Source of the DNA: a virus
DNA: 25,406 nucleotides
Direction: 5' to 3' (one strand)
IMG/VR virus record: IMGVR_UViG_3300045996_002210
Span: 1 to 25,406 of that record
The position numbers and the translations under genes were made by a program. The notes beneath the pieces were generated by a model, which ran no database searches, was not told the origin of the DNA, and saw nothing but the letters and a program-made list of their open reading frames with translations. Of the stretch, positions 1 through 8,781 are shown one piece after another; position 1 is the first letter of the stretch; each line of letters begins with the position of its first letter.

Positions 1-2783
1 GCGTTCGACAGCATGCGCATCGGGTCGGTGAACTTCTCGGCCTCGGCGTCGAGGCGGGTGTGCGGCAGGTCTGGCGACAGCGCCAGGCCGTCCGTGATGC
101 GGAAGCCACCGCGCTCCTCGAGCCCGAGCGGCATCACGTCGCCCTCCTCGCCCGCGTTGAAGTTGCGGACCAGCGAGTTGTAGTGGGCGTACACCCGCGG
201 GTTGACCCACATCTGCTGGACCTGCAGCGGCAGGTTGCGCGACATGAACGTCCAGAACGGGATCAGCCGCTTCATCTGGACGTCCAGCTCGTTCACTTCG
301 GTGTAGTCGAAGTGGAACTTCTTGATGGCGGCGATCGCCTCGTCGACGGAGCCACCCTTCGAGATGACGTCGAACGCCAGACCCGCACGGACCACGCCCT
401 CGACACGCTCGCCGATCTTCGCCGAACGGGTCGTCACGATGTTGTGGCTGGCCTTGTCGGCCGCCTTCGCGACCACCGACCGAGCCTCCTTCACGGCGTG
501 GCCCAGCTCGGCTGCCGAGTACTGGCCGCCCGAGCCTGCGCCTGCGACAGCGCGCACCACGTCGTGGGCGATGTCACTGTACGCCGCGGGCAGCCCGCGC
601 TCCCACTGGCCCTTCGGATCCTTCACGAACGCCTGCCACACACGGGCGCCCCGAGCCATCGAGTTCGGGGTGACCCCAGCGACAGCGTTCATGAACGTCG
701 CCGACATGGCGTTGCGGACGTGGAAGCCAGGGGTGGCCGTGGCCCACGACTTGAAGAACTTGGTGTAGCCGTCCACCGCACGCCAGAAGGCGTTCGGCTC
801 CCGCTCCAGCAGGTTCACCACGTTGTCGAGCGCCTGCTTCACCTCGGCCTGGATCGCCACCTCGGCGCCCTCGCCGAACACGTCCTTGCCGATCTCCTCG
901 AAGCCCTGGCGGACCATGTGAACCATCGGGCCGTTGAAGGTGCCCTTCTCCGCCTGCTTGAGGAAGGCGCGGTCCTGCTTCACCTTGGCGGCGTGCTGGG
1001 CCACGTCGGCCTTCGCCGCCACGTACGAATCGACCAGAGCCTTGTGGGCGCCAGTGGCAGGATCGGCGGGATCCATGAGGTCGACGGCGTCGACCATCTT
1101 GCGCTCGAGGTCGTCCAGCTCGGCAACCCGAGCGGCGTTCTTCGTTGGACGCTTCGGCACGGGCACGGGCCCGTTGACCATCTGACGGAGGGCGTCCAGG
1201 CCCTCCACTCGGACAGCGTCCGAAGCTCGCCCAAACGCCCCCTGAGAGGCCGCCAGACGATCCTGGGCCCCCATCACTGCCTGCGGGTCCACACTGCGCT
1301 GAGACGCGCGCGTAGGCACCTCTGCGAAGGCCCTGGCGTCACCCTTGGCGAACACTGCGGCGTCACCCTTCCGCAGCTCGTTCACGCCCTGGGCGACACC
1401 GACGTCGTCGGCCACATCCTCCAGGTAGCGGGCCAGGAGGAACTCGGGGTTGTCCTCGAACAGCTTCTTGCCGCCCAGCTCGTTCGGGAACGCCTGCTGG
1501 AACTCGCGGGTGATGTCGGCGCGGGTCGGGTTCTCGGGCAGCGTGATCTGCCTGCCCTTCACCGTGAACGTGCCACCGCGCCACTGGCGGCCCATCGTGC
1601 GACCCGACACGGTGTCGACCTGGTCGACGAACAGGTTGTTCGGGGTGTTCGCCAGGAACGTCTTGAGGTCGCGCGTCATGATGCGCGGGCCGCCGTAGTT
1701 CTGGGCCCGCTTCGCGTACGCCGTGGCCCCCTCGAAGATGGCGTCGTCGGCGACACCGTCGACGGCATCGATCAGCTCCTGGACCTCAGGCGTGATCGCG
1801 CCCCGCTCCCACGCGTCGATCAGGTCGGCGCGACCACGGAACTTCTTGCCCGTGTTCGAGATGTCACGGGCGTGCTTGAGGATGAAGCCGCGGGTGCCAA
1901 CACCCTCGGCCCCCCTGTTGCGCAGCACCTGGGCGGCGACGCCCAGATCCCCCTTGCCCGTGGCAAGGCTGTTCACGGCCTCGCGGACAGCGCCAGGCGC
2001 ACGCCCGCCGCCGAGGGCGCGGGCGCCACGTCCGACGATCGTGTCGGTGAACGGGCGGCGCACGCCCGCCAGGGCGCGCCCGCCAGCGTTGGCCAGACCC
2101 TCGGTGCCAGGGATCACCTTGCCCGCGAAGCGGAGCCCAGCAGGCTGCAGGTTGAGGGACTGCCGCTCGGCGGCCTCGAGGCCGTGCTCGCCCATGCGGC
2201 CGATGCGGCCCAGCAGGTCGTCCAGCTGCGACTTGGGCAGCGTCTCGCCCAGCTCACGCGACGCCGTCGCCGCCAGAGCGGCACGGCCGCCCGAGCCAGC
2301 GAACTTGGAGGCGCCCAAGGTGAAGTAGGTGAGAGGGTCGAACGCGACATCGCCAGCGAAGCCAGCGATGCGGTTCAGCCACTTGTTGTCGAAGTCGACG
2401 ACGTCGCCGAAGCCGATGTGGTCCTTGCCCTGCTGGACGAAGTCTGCCCAGCTGGACTCGTCGTCCCCGCTGATCTTGTCGGCGATCTCCTTGATGCCCG
2501 ACACGGCGAACGAGCGGCCGTAGTCGAGGAACGACAACGGCTTGAGCACGTTGCCGATGATGCGGCCCAGAGTGCCTCCGCCCTGCTTCTGAGGGGCGGC
2601 CACACCGTCGGCGACCCACGGGGCAACACCCGCAGGGCGGTTGGCGCGGCGCGTCTGGGACTCAGCGGCAGCGGCCTGCTGCTGCTGGGCCCTGAGCGCC
2701 TGCATCGGGTTGCGCACGACACCGCGCTGTGCGGCCTGCTGCGCGAGCGCCTGGCGAGCCAGGGCGACGCGAGGGTCGATCAC
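1..2783 (-). CDS. Very large virion protein (partial, runs off left edge)
   Basis: The minus strand is open without a stop from a GTG at 2783 to the window edge, more than 925 codons. The GTG overlaps the TGA of the upstream gene. The N-terminus is rich in Ala and Gln, and a long helical body follows. Near the end of the visible part (about + positions 220-330) is an HFDYTE...KRLIPFWTFMSRN motif, and before it (about 690-760) a segment with PGFHVRNAM. From memory, both resemble large phage virion or polyvalent proteins (LPD38-type region) that are often ejected with DNA in podoviruses. Position at the end of the virion operon fits an internal or ejection protein. No lysozyme or protease motif is visible in this part. 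The C-terminus is missing, and the ejection role is inferred. Confidence 0.85.
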   Translation of the reverse strand, partial: MIDPRVALARQALAQQAAQRGVVRNPMQALRAQQQQAAAAESQTRRANRPAGVAPWVADGVAAPQKQGGGTLGRIIGNVLKPLSFLDYGRSFAVSGIKEIADKISGDDESSWADFVQQGKDHIGFGDVVDFDNKWLNRIAGFAGDVAFDPLTYFTLGASKFAGSGGRAALAATASRELGETLPKSQLDDLLGRIGRMGEHGLEAAERQSLNLQPAGLRFAGKVIPGTEGLANAGGRALAGVRRPFTDTIVGRGARALGGGRAPGAVREAVNSLATGKGDLGVAAQVLRNRGAEGVGTRGFILKHARDISNTGKKFRGRADLIDAWERGAITPEVQELIDAVDGVADDAIFEGATAYAKRAQNYGGPRIMTRDLKTFLANTPNNLFVDQVDTVSGRTMGRQWRGGTFTVKGRQITLPENPTRADITREFQQAFPNELGGKKLFEDNPEFLLARYLEDVADDVGVAQGVNELRKGDAAVFAKGDARAFAEVPTRASQRSVDPQAVMGAQDRLAASQGAFGRASDAVRVEGLDALRQMVNGPVPVPKRPTKNAARVAELDDLERKMVDAVDLMDPADPATGAHKALVDSYVAAKADVAQHAAKVKQDRAFLKQAEKGTFNGPMVHMVRQGFEEIGKDVFGEGAEVAIQAEVKQALDNVVNLLEREPNAFWRAVDGYTKFFKSWATATPGFHVRNAMSATFMNAVAGVTPNSMARGARVWQAFVKDPKGQWERGLPAAYSDIAHDVVRAVAGAGSGGQYSAAELGHAVKEARSVVAKAADKASHNIVTTRSAKIGERVEGVVRAGLAFDVISKGGSVDEAIAAIKKFHFDYTEVNELDVQMKRLIPFWTFMSRNLPLQVQQMWVNPRVYAHYNSLVRNFNAGEEGDVMPLGLEERGGFRITDGLALSPDLPHTRLDAEAEKFTDPMRMLSN

Positions 2784-3931
2784 CCGCCACCCCGCAGCAT
2801 CTGCAGCATGGCGAGGCGGGCCTGCATCGTGTCCGAGAACGGCGTGCGGCCCTCGGCCCCCATGTTCTGCGCCGTCTTCGCACGGGCGACACGGTCACGA
2901 CGGTTCGACTCCTGGCGGAGCTTCTCCGTGCTGCCGCGCTGGCGGCGCCAGTCGTTCACGTTCGTGCGAGCCGTGCTCGCCTTCTTGGCGTGGCCGATCG
3001 CCTCGGCCACCTGCTGGATCGCCTGGACGGCCCGCTGCGGGCGGTCGTCGACGCGAGCGACGACACCGTTGTTGGTGAGGTCGGAACCCGTGCGCATCTC
3101 CTCGAGCGTGCGCCCTGGCGTCATCATGGATCCGTTCTCCGTGTTCACGAAGCCCTCGGGCGGACGTGCGGCGGACGCCTTCGCCTGGGCCAGCGCCTGC
3201 CGCATCGCGAGCGACTCGTCGTTCAGCGTGCGGGCACTGGCCATCGCGCCAGGGCGCGTGCGCTCCAGCTCGCCGCGGCGATCGTTGTAGCGGGCGCGGG
3301 CGCCCGACATGGCGAGCGGTCCCGTCAGCTGCACGTTGTCCTTCGTGTACTGCTCCGTCGGCGACGGCAGGCCAGCCTTCCGCAGGAACTGCTCCATCGG
3401 CGACAGCTCTGGCTGACGGAACTGGGCGTTGTGGTCGAACTCGGCGGACGAACGCGAGAAGTCACCGAACTCGCCCATCGCCTGCTCGGCGACCGACTGC
3501 ATGTCGGCCGCGTCCTCCTCGGTGAGCCGCTTCTCGGTCACGCCCTGGCGGATCTGCTGGTTGATGTCGAGGATGGTTCCGCCGCCCTCGATCTGCTCGG
3601 CGATCCAGGCCGTGTTCGGGTTCGCCTTCAACCGATCGATGGTCGGAGTCCACCGCATCGGCGGTGGCTCGATCTCCTGCGGCTGCACCGTCGTCATCGA
3701 GTCGAACGTCGGCATGCCCAGCGCCAGGCCCATCAGGCCCATGGAGGGATCCAGCATCATGTCGAAGTCGTCCTGCAGAGCGTTGCCCTGCTTCGCGTAC
3801 TGGTCGAGGTCGTACGGCTCCTCGTTGCCGTACTTGTCCTGCGCGGACGGCAGCGACGGGACGTTGCCCATCCCCAACATCATCATGATGCTGAACGGGT
3901 CGAGGCCCGCCAGCGGATCTTCGAACGACAT
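2780..3931 (-). CDS. Virion-operon protein of unknown function, 383 aa
   Basis: ATG start preceded by a good AAGGAG ribosome site, nine bases downstream of the previous gene's TAA. The N-terminal 70 residues are Met- and Asp-rich with MMMLGMGN and a proline-rich stretch. The C-terminal third is strongly basic and helical. No catalytic motif is recognised. The TGA overlaps the GTG of the giant gene that follows. Size, composition and place among late genes suggest a minor virion or internal protein of a short-tailed phage, but this is inferred from context only. Confidence 0.8.
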   Translation of the reverse strand: MSFEDPLAGLDPFSIMMMLGMGNVPSLPSAQDKYGNEEPYDLDQYAKQGNALQDDFDMMLDPSMGLMGLALGMPTFDSMTTVQPQEIEPPPMRWTPTIDRLKANPNTAWIAEQIEGGGTILDINQQIRQGVTEKRLTEEDAADMQSVAEQAMGEFGDFSRSSAEFDHNAQFRQPELSPMEQFLRKAGLPSPTEQYTKDNVQLTGPLAMSGARARYNDRRGELERTRPGAMASARTLNDESLAMRQALAQAKASAARPPEGFVNTENGSMMTPGRTLEEMRTGSDLTNNGVVARVDDRPQRAVQAIQQVAEAIGHAKKASTARTNVNDWRRQRGSTEKLRQESNRRDRVARAKTAQNMGAEGRTPFSDTMQARLAMLQMLRGGG

Positions 3932-3940
3932 GGTGTCTCC

Positions 3941-4831
3941 TTACGCCAGTCCGACCTGTTCCATGGTCGGCAGGCTCAGCCCCACAGGGGCAGCGATGTT
4001 GGTCATCTGGAGCAGCAGCTGCAGAAGCGCCTGCTGCTTCGCGGTCTTGTCGGCGGCATCCTTCGCGTCCACCTGGCCGAGCATGCCGCGGGTCGCCGCG
4101 TCAATCTCCCGCTCGGAGAACGCCGCAGCCTGAGCCAGCTCCGACTGCTGCGACTGGGCGCCACGAGTGAAGTTGGCCTCCTGCGAGTCGAAGGCGTTCT
4201 GCCAGTTCGACGCCATCAGCTGTGCCATCTGGTTCAGCGAATCCACCTCCGACTGATAGGCGGAAGCGTCCCCTCCCTGAGCGCGCAGGAGCGCACTGTG
4301 CGTGGGGGCCGTCTGGGCTGCCCGCGCCTGCAGCGCGGCGAACGGGTTCGTGGCGTTGATCGAGTCGACCGCGGTGCGAGCGTCGCCGTACGTCTTCGCG
4401 GCGTACGCCTTGTCGTTGGCGCCAGCGGTCGTCACCTTCCCGCGCAGAACGTCATCGGGGGTGTGCGTGTACATCGGCGACTTCGCCAGATCGATCAGGT
4501 AGCGCAGCTGGTCGAGAGCGACAGCCTTCGGGTCGACGGCGGGAGCCCCGCCACCGCCACCGCCGCCGTAGCTGCGGCCGCGGCCGCTCGAGCCGCTCGA
4601 CGACTGGCGCGCGGCAGCCTGCGGCGCCGCCTGTGGCCTGTTGTACTGGTTCTGGTGGAACGGCGAACCCTGACGAATCAGGTCGTACAGCTTCACGGGC
4701 TGGCCGAGAGCACGGCTCTCAGCCGCCAGACGCTCGCGGGTGGGGCGGGCAAGTTCGTTGCGCGCCGCCTGGGCGCGCTGGCGGTTCGGGACTCGCCCTG
4801 GGCGAGGGCCGTCATCGGTCTGTACGGGCAT
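3941..4831 (-). CDS. Virion-operon protein with glycine-rich linker, 296 aa
   Basis: ATG start with an AAGGAG site that overlaps the upstream stop region. A basic N-terminus (residues 1-50) is followed by an Ala/Gln region and a Ser/Gly-rich linker with seven consecutive glycines near residues 88-96. A helical body rich in Gln and Ala follows. The linker separates two likely structural units. Family not recognised. Neighbours are virion proteins and it is probably an internal or tail-associated protein. It starts with MPVQT, close to the MPVDT of the upstream gene, which may be coincidence. Confidence 0.78.
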   Translation of the reverse strand: MPVQTDDGPRPGRVPNRQRAQAARNELARPTRERLAAESRALGQPVKLYDLIRQGSPFHQNQYNRPQAAPQAAARQSSSGSSGRGRSYGGGGGGGAPAVDPKAVALDQLRYLIDLAKSPMYTHTPDDVLRGKVTTAGANDKAYAAKTYGDARTAVDSINATNPFAALQARAAQTAPTHSALLRAQGGDASAYQSEVDSLNQMAQLMASNWQNAFDSQEANFTRGAQSQQSELAQAAAFSEREIDAATRGMLGQVDAKDAADKTAKQQALLQLLLQMTNIAAPVGLSLPTMEQVGLA

Positions 4832-4840
4832 GACTACTCC

Positions 4841-5272
4841 TTAGAAGAGGGGGCGCAGGCCCTGGATCTCGAGCGCGGCCTGGGCCATCGCGGCCGCCTT
4901 CTCCGCCTCGAGATCCGCCAACGCACGCTGACGTGCCGCCTCGAACGAAGCGGCGGACTGATCGAACTGGGTCTGCTCGGACTGGAAGTCCTGCTGCCTC
5001 TCGGCACCCTGGCGGGTGTGGTCGCCCACGAAGTCCTGCATCGCCCGCTGATGAACACCCGACTGGACGTTGGGGCCCGTCAGGCCCCGACGGCCGAAGC
5101 CAGCGTTGAAGTTCGGGAAGCGCCGCTGGAAGTCGCGAGTGAACGCGCCGTAGTCGCGGTGGAACCGCTGCTGCGACGTGAACCGACCGAACTCGTTGGC
5201 GGTGCGCTTCGCTGCGTAGTCGTCGTCGATCCCGCGACGGCGGCGCTCAAACTGGGAGGTATCAACAGGCAT
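4841..5272 (-). CDS. Small helical virion-operon protein, 143 aa
   Basis: The chosen ATG at 5272 follows the collar-fibre stop by seven bases and has a GAGG ribosome site. A longer in-frame reading through 5776 would lie antiparallel to nothing and overlap the fibre gene, so it was not used. The first 70 residues are basic and aromatic (repeated RF/FxRR). The C-terminal half is a predicted Gln/Glu/Ala coiled coil (about residues 85-135). No enzyme motif is seen. Function unknown; virion association is inferred from position. Confidence 0.72.
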   Translation of the reverse strand: MPVDTSQFERRRRGIDDDYAAKRTANEFGRFTSQQRFHRDYGAFTRDFQRRFPNFNAGFGRRGLTGPNVQSGVHQRAMQDFVGDHTRQGAERQQDFQSEQTQFDQSAASFEAARQRALADLEAEKAAAMAQAALEIQGLRPLF

Positions 5273-5279
5273 CGGTGCC

Positions 5280-6113
5280 TCAGGTCTTGATGATGTAGTT
5301 GACGGTGGCGAACGGCTGCAGGTTCTTGTTGGTGCCCGACACGCCATCGGTCGACGTCGAGTTCGTCGACGGGCCGCCAGTGGTGAGGGAACGGTCAGCG
5401 GCGCCAGTGGTCGCGGGCAGGGCGTGAACGTGGTCGTTGGAGGCGGCGCCCGTCGATGCGTGGTGGTTCGCCTGGATGATCTGGGTGCCACCGTTGCCGA
5501 GTACGCCCGACGGGTTGATGGTCGCCACGACGAAGTTGCCTTCGGCCGCGGGGTGCGTGTGGCTGGCCGACTGGCCACCCGTGGACCCGCCCAGGCCGTG
5601 CAAGTGGTCGACGCCCGTGTGGGTGTGGCTGCCCATGGTGTGGCCGTGAGACACCACCACGGCGTCAGCGGCGCCGCCCGACACGCCGAGCGTCCCAGCG
5701 AACGTGCTGCCGCTCTTGTAGCCCACCCCGACCTTCTCGCGCAGGTCAGGGAGCGTGAACGAGTTGGCGTCCACACTGCCCCAGGTGGTGCCGATCTCGG
5801 CGAAGAGGGCGGCGTACTCGGTGCGCGACAGCGACTGGCCCTGGCAGAGCAGCCACCCCGTCGGGGCGGTGGCGCCGTACCAGATCATGCCCATGCCTGG
5901 CTTCCAGAGCCCGTCGACATAGCCCTTCGACGCGGCGTGCGTCGCCGTGGTCGGGGTGACCACGGTCAGCGGCTGCTGCATCGCGACGGAACCGTCGCGG
6001 TTGATCAGGTCCGTGTTGGCGAACGTCTCGATCGCGTCGAAGTTCTGCTGAACCTTCGCGGCCTCGCCAGGCTGCCCCGCAGTGATCGTGTTCGGAATGT
6101 TGAGAGTGGTCAC
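5280..6113 (-). CDS. Tail fibre with phage tail-collar domain
   Basis: The GTG at 6113 overlaps the upstream TGA and gives a 277-aa protein starting VTTLNIPNTI. Residues about 72-130 match the phage tail collar domain (Pfam PF07484): GMIWYGATAPTGWLLCQGQ, then a YAALFAEIG segment and FTLPDLREKVGVG. A His/Gly/Ser-rich region with repeated SHGHTMGSHTH-like motifs follows, then a C-terminal NLQPFATVNYIIKT ending typical of collar and fibre tips. The family forms trimeric distal fibre or receptor-binding parts. It lies directly downstream of the nozzle-like gene, as expected for a short tail. The His-rich loops may bind metal, as in other fibre tips (inference). Confidence 0.9.
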   Translation of the reverse strand: MTTLNIPNTITAGQPGEAAKVQQNFDAIETFANTDLINRDGSVAMQQPLTVVTPTTATHAASKGYVDGLWKPGMGMIWYGATAPTGWLLCQGQSLSRTEYAALFAEIGTTWGSVDANSFTLPDLREKVGVGYKSGSTFAGTLGVSGGAADAVVVSHGHTMGSHTHTGVDHLHGLGGSTGGQSASHTHPAAEGNFVVATINPSGVLGNGGTQIIQANHHASTGAASNDHVHALPATTGAADRSLTTGGPSTNSTSTDGVSGTNKNLQPFATVNYIIKT

Positions 6114-7741
6114 TTCAACCTCTTGAGGATGTACTTGAGAACGAACGCGTCCACGCCCCAGCGCAGGCCGCTGGGCCCGTCGAAGCGGAGGCGGACAGAG
6201 CTGCAAAGCCCGAAGGCGTTGCCGCGGATTGGGCGGGAGCCAGCGACCTGACCGCCCCACAGGGAGCCGTCATCCCAGACGAAGTCGTCCCAGACGAACC
6301 CCGACGTGCGCTGAGGGATGTTGAGAGGGAAGGCCTTCTTCGGCGTGGACTCGTCGAAGTCCTGGAAGACTCCGACCTGGATGATGTGCGTGGACTCGGT
6401 GTCCTTCACGATGAAGTCGGGGCGCCGCCACGACTTCTTCCGCGTCGGCCAGCCAGCGTCGAACCAGCGCGTCTCCAGGTACGAGACGAACGCCGTCTCG
6501 GTCCCCGCGAGATCGTCGACGGCGTCCTCGAGCGCCTCGAGCGCCACCACCGTCTCGAGGCCGCGAACCGCGGCGTAGACCTGATCCGAGGTGAGCGTCT
6601 CCACCATCGGGCCGACGGTGACGTCGCCCGCCCCACGGAACGCCACCCAGGAGCCGCGCTCCGACAGGGTGCGGTCCAACACGAGCGACGTGTACGCGTC
6701 CGACGGGCTGGTCGTCAGCGAGAACGGGACGTTCGCCCAGAGCCGCTGGCCGACGTAGGCCAGCCAGACGTTGTTCAGCGCTGCGCCGTTGAAGCCGTCC
6801 GACGTGATGCCAGGGCGCAGCTGCTCCGACACCTCGAAGAGGCCCGACTCGGCGTACTCGTACACCCCGTGGGGGTATGAGAAGAAGTACACCCGATCCT
6901 CCGCCACCGCGACCGCCTGGCGGTGCGGCGCGCCCAGGCGCAGCGACACGTTGGACAGCTGGAACGAGTCCGAGTCGTAGCCGTCGAGACGCCAGATCGA
7001 GTCCGTCTTGAAGATCAGGAGATGGTCAGCGAACGACACGAGCGCAGTGATGCGCGAGCCGCCCGTGCGGATGTCGAGGCGGTCCAGCTCCGCCCAATGC
7101 TCAGGGTCGTTGGGGTGGGACCAGCGCACCCTGTGCGGGTAGTCCGTCGAGTCCTCGTTCGTCGACGCGGCGAACATGTAGCCGAAGTGGGTCGCGACGA
7201 TGTCCGCCTTCGGGAACACCGCCGTGCCAGGCGCCGTGTAGTCGGGGGACCAGTTTGCGGCCGCGGCAGCCGTGGCGAGTGTGGCCGCCCCCGTGCCCGT
7301 CCACTTCGCCGTCTGCTCGTCATGGCCGCAGGCGATGTAGACGAGGTCGCCCCATTGGGCGAAGTCGGCCATGTGTGGCTCGGCGCCGCACACCAGCGGG
7401 TTGGCGCCAACCAGGATCGGCGTGAACGTGCCGTCGTCGCTCTCGAGCACGGTGCCCTTCGTGGCACCGCCGCCCGTGTACGAAGCCTTGTTGGCGACCA
7501 TCACCTTCTCGGTCGTGCCGAACACCTGGGCGCACATGGCGCGCGGATCCCAGTCGGGCTCGCCCGACGTGTCGCCCCACTGCTCCCAGCCCTTGCGGCT
7601 GCGGAAGCCGCCGCGGGCGTCGATCTCCACGTTGAGGCAGAGCTGCACCTCGTTCTCGGCGAGCTGGAACGCGTCGGCACGCAGGTTGATGCCGCCTCGG
7701 AAGTCGCCGACGTTGAGGGTCTGCAGACGGTTGGCAGCCAT
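6110..7741 (-). CDS. Tail nozzle-like (tail tube B-type) protein, 543 aa
   Basis: ATG at 7741 overlaps the stop of the adaptor gene (ATGA). The protein starts with the pattern GDFRGGINLRADAFQLAENE (about residues 12-31), followed by repeated beta-strand units such as DLVYIACG, HFGYMFAAS, VRWSHPNDPEHW and LLIFKTDSIWRLDGYD. This looks like the beta-propeller nozzle/tubular protein of podoviruses (T7 gp12-like or P22 gp10-like role), where it forms the distal tail tube. Gene order adaptor-nozzle-fibre supports it. The call rests on pattern recognition and context; no alignment was run. Confidence 0.68.
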   Translation of the reverse strand: MAANRLQTLNVGDFRGGINLRADAFQLAENEVQLCLNVEIDARGGFRSRKGWEQWGDTSGEPDWDPRAMCAQVFGTTEKVMVANKASYTGGGATKGTVLESDDGTFTPILVGANPLVCGAEPHMADFAQWGDLVYIACGHDEQTAKWTGTGAATLATAAAAANWSPDYTAPGTAVFPKADIVATHFGYMFAASTNEDSTDYPHRVRWSHPNDPEHWAELDRLDIRTGGSRITALVSFADHLLIFKTDSIWRLDGYDSDSFQLSNVSLRLGAPHRQAVAVAEDRVYFFSYPHGVYEYAESGLFEVSEQLRPGITSDGFNGAALNNVWLAYVGQRLWANVPFSLTTSPSDAYTSLVLDRTLSERGSWVAFRGAGDVTVGPMVETLTSDQVYAAVRGLETVVALEALEDAVDDLAGTETAFVSYLETRWFDAGWPTRKKSWRRPDFIVKDTESTHIIQVGVFQDFDESTPKKAFPLNIPQRTSGFVWDDFVWDDGSLWGGQVAGSRPIRGNAFGLCSSVRLRFDGPSGLRWGVDAFVLKYILKRLK

Positions 7742-8403
7742 CAGAGCGACGGCATCCAGCCGCCGTAGCGGGTGCGGATCTTGGCGATGCCGCCGTGCAG
7801 GATGCGGGCCCGCGCAGGGTCGGGCCGCATGATGTCGTTCCGAGCGGCGACCACACCCTGCTCCCACTTCTGGACGTAGCTCTGGTCAAGCACCTCGTCT
7901 TCGTTGGCGAGCTGCGCCAGTGCGCAGGCGGCCCAGATGAGGGGGATGTGGAGGCGCGAGTCGCAGTCGGGCTCGGCGCCCGCGTCAGCGGTGAAGAAGT
8001 CGGTCGGCTTCCGCCAGCCCGTGATCAGCAGCTCGACGTCGTCCTCGAACGGCGCGGGCCACAGGTAGACCTTGCCGTTGCGGACACTGTAGAAGCGGCT
8101 GTGCCCGACGCTGCCGTCGCGGCCGTAGTTCTCCTCGGCGAAGCCGTGGTCGAGGAAGCGCAGCTGATCCTGCCCAACCATGTAGACGTGGTCGATGCCC
8201 GCCAGGTCGGCGGGGATCGTCTCGGGCTCACCCTCAGGGATCCCAAGGGTCCACTCCATCTCGAGGAATGGCCACTTGCGCTCCTGCTGAATGGTGCGCT
8301 GGAAAGCGTCGGCGAGGTACAGGTCCAGTCGCGAATCAGGCAGCTCTTCGTCGTCGACCTCGAGCTGAGCGCGGACTGCGTCTCGCAGCTCCTGCTTGTT
8401 CAA
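7741..8403 (-). CDS. Head-tail adaptor (connector) protein, 220 aa
   Basis: The start appears to be TTG at 8403, six bases after a GGGAGAG ribosome site; no nearby ATG or GTG fits. The N-terminal helices (ELRDAVRAQL, RLDLYLADAFQRTIQQERKWPF) and the YSVRNGKVYLWPAP strand segment are typical of podovirus adaptor proteins (P22 gp4 or T7 gp11 role) that sit under the portal and recruit the nozzle. It lies between capsid and nozzle genes and its stop overlaps the nozzle ATG. Function is inferred from pattern and order. Alternative: another small connector. Confidence 0.65.
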   Translation of the reverse strand: MNKQELRDAVRAQLEVDDEELPDSRLDLYLADAFQRTIQQERKWPFLEMEWTLGIPEGEPETIPADLAGIDHVYMVGQDQLRFLDHGFAEENYGRDGSVGHSRFYSVRNGKVYLWPAPFEDDVELLITGWRKPTDFFTADAGAEPDCDSRLHIPLIWAACALAQLANEDEVLDQSYVQKWEQGVVAARNDIMRPDPARARILHGGIAKIRTRYGGWMPSL

Positions 8404-8415
8404 TCAGCTCTCCCG

Positions 8416-8697
8416 TCAGACGAGGGTGGGTGGGAACGGTTCGTGGCGGCTGTTCTCGTTGTCGGCCGACCTCTGGTGGCCGACGCACAGCAGGCCGTCG
8501 GTCATCCGACGGGCGCCGCACTTGGAGCCGTCGTCCTTGAAGCCCGAGCAGAAGCCCTTGCGCCGATCCACGTAGGGGGCGGGGCTGTCCGACATGGCGA
8601 CCTCGAAGCCAGCGGCGGCGCCGTTGGCGGGGGAGGTGTCCTGGGCGGGTTCGCCCCAGAAGCCGATCTCGGGCGCGGCAACGATGTCTCTCATCAC
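8416..8697 (-). CDS. Small zinc-knuckle-like protein, 93 aa
   Basis: The reading frame opens with consecutive GTG and ATG codons (8697 and 8694), and either could be the start. The C-terminal half has C50-x9-C60-x10-C71-x2-H74, a spacing seen in small phage zinc-binding proteins of the form Cys...Gly-x-x-Cys...Cys-x-x-His. The first 45 residues are low-complexity and poorly conserved-looking; an internal Met35 is another possible start. It is the first gene after the hairpin that follows the capsid gene. Role in the virion operon is unknown. Confidence 0.68.
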   Translation of the reverse strand: MMRDIVAAPEIGFWGEPAQDTSPANGAAAGFEVAMSDSPAPYVDRRKGFCSGFKDDGSKCGARRMTDGLLCVGHQRSADNENSRHEPFPPTLV

Positions 8698-8727
8698 CTG
8701 TAGGTGGAAACGTCCCCCAGGAATGGC

Positions 8728-8757
8728 GAAGGGCGGGGGCCGAAACCCCCGCCCTTC
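8728..8757 (-). terminator. Strong hairpin after the capsid gene, possible attenuator
   Basis: Perfect 12-bp inverted repeat (GAAGGGCGGGGG and its complement) with a 6-base loop, 25 bases past the capsid stop. No T-run follows on the minus strand, so it is not a classical intrinsic terminator. It may attenuate, protect a 3' end, or cap the 5' end of a transcript from the adjacent box. Confidence 0.55.
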
Positions 8758-8759
8758 TT

Positions 8760-8774
8760 CTGACCGTAGGTCAG
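8760..8774 (-). promoter_or_regulatory. Promoter-like dyad box (leftward copy)
   Basis: On the minus strand this reads CTGACCTACGGTCAG, preceded by ACC, identical to two rightward intergenic boxes at 19121 and 19612. TACGGT would be the -10 hexamer. No good -35 is seen. It lies between the capsid stop and the strong hairpin and is the only copy noticed in the virion operon. Confidence 0.5.
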
Positions 8775-8781
8775 GGTGCGA

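Noticed and set aside
60-3290. A 1076-codon open frame on the plus strand, and similar long plus-strand frames to about 5290
   Set aside because: They lie opposite well-supported virion genes and are His/Arg/Leu-rich shadows produced by GC-biased third positions; no domain or ribosome site.
4841-5776. Longer 311-aa version of the small helical virion protein
   Set aside because: The extra N-terminal part is Thr/Arg/Ala-rich and overlaps the collar-fibre gene in another frame; the ATG at 5272 has a GAGG site after the fibre stop.
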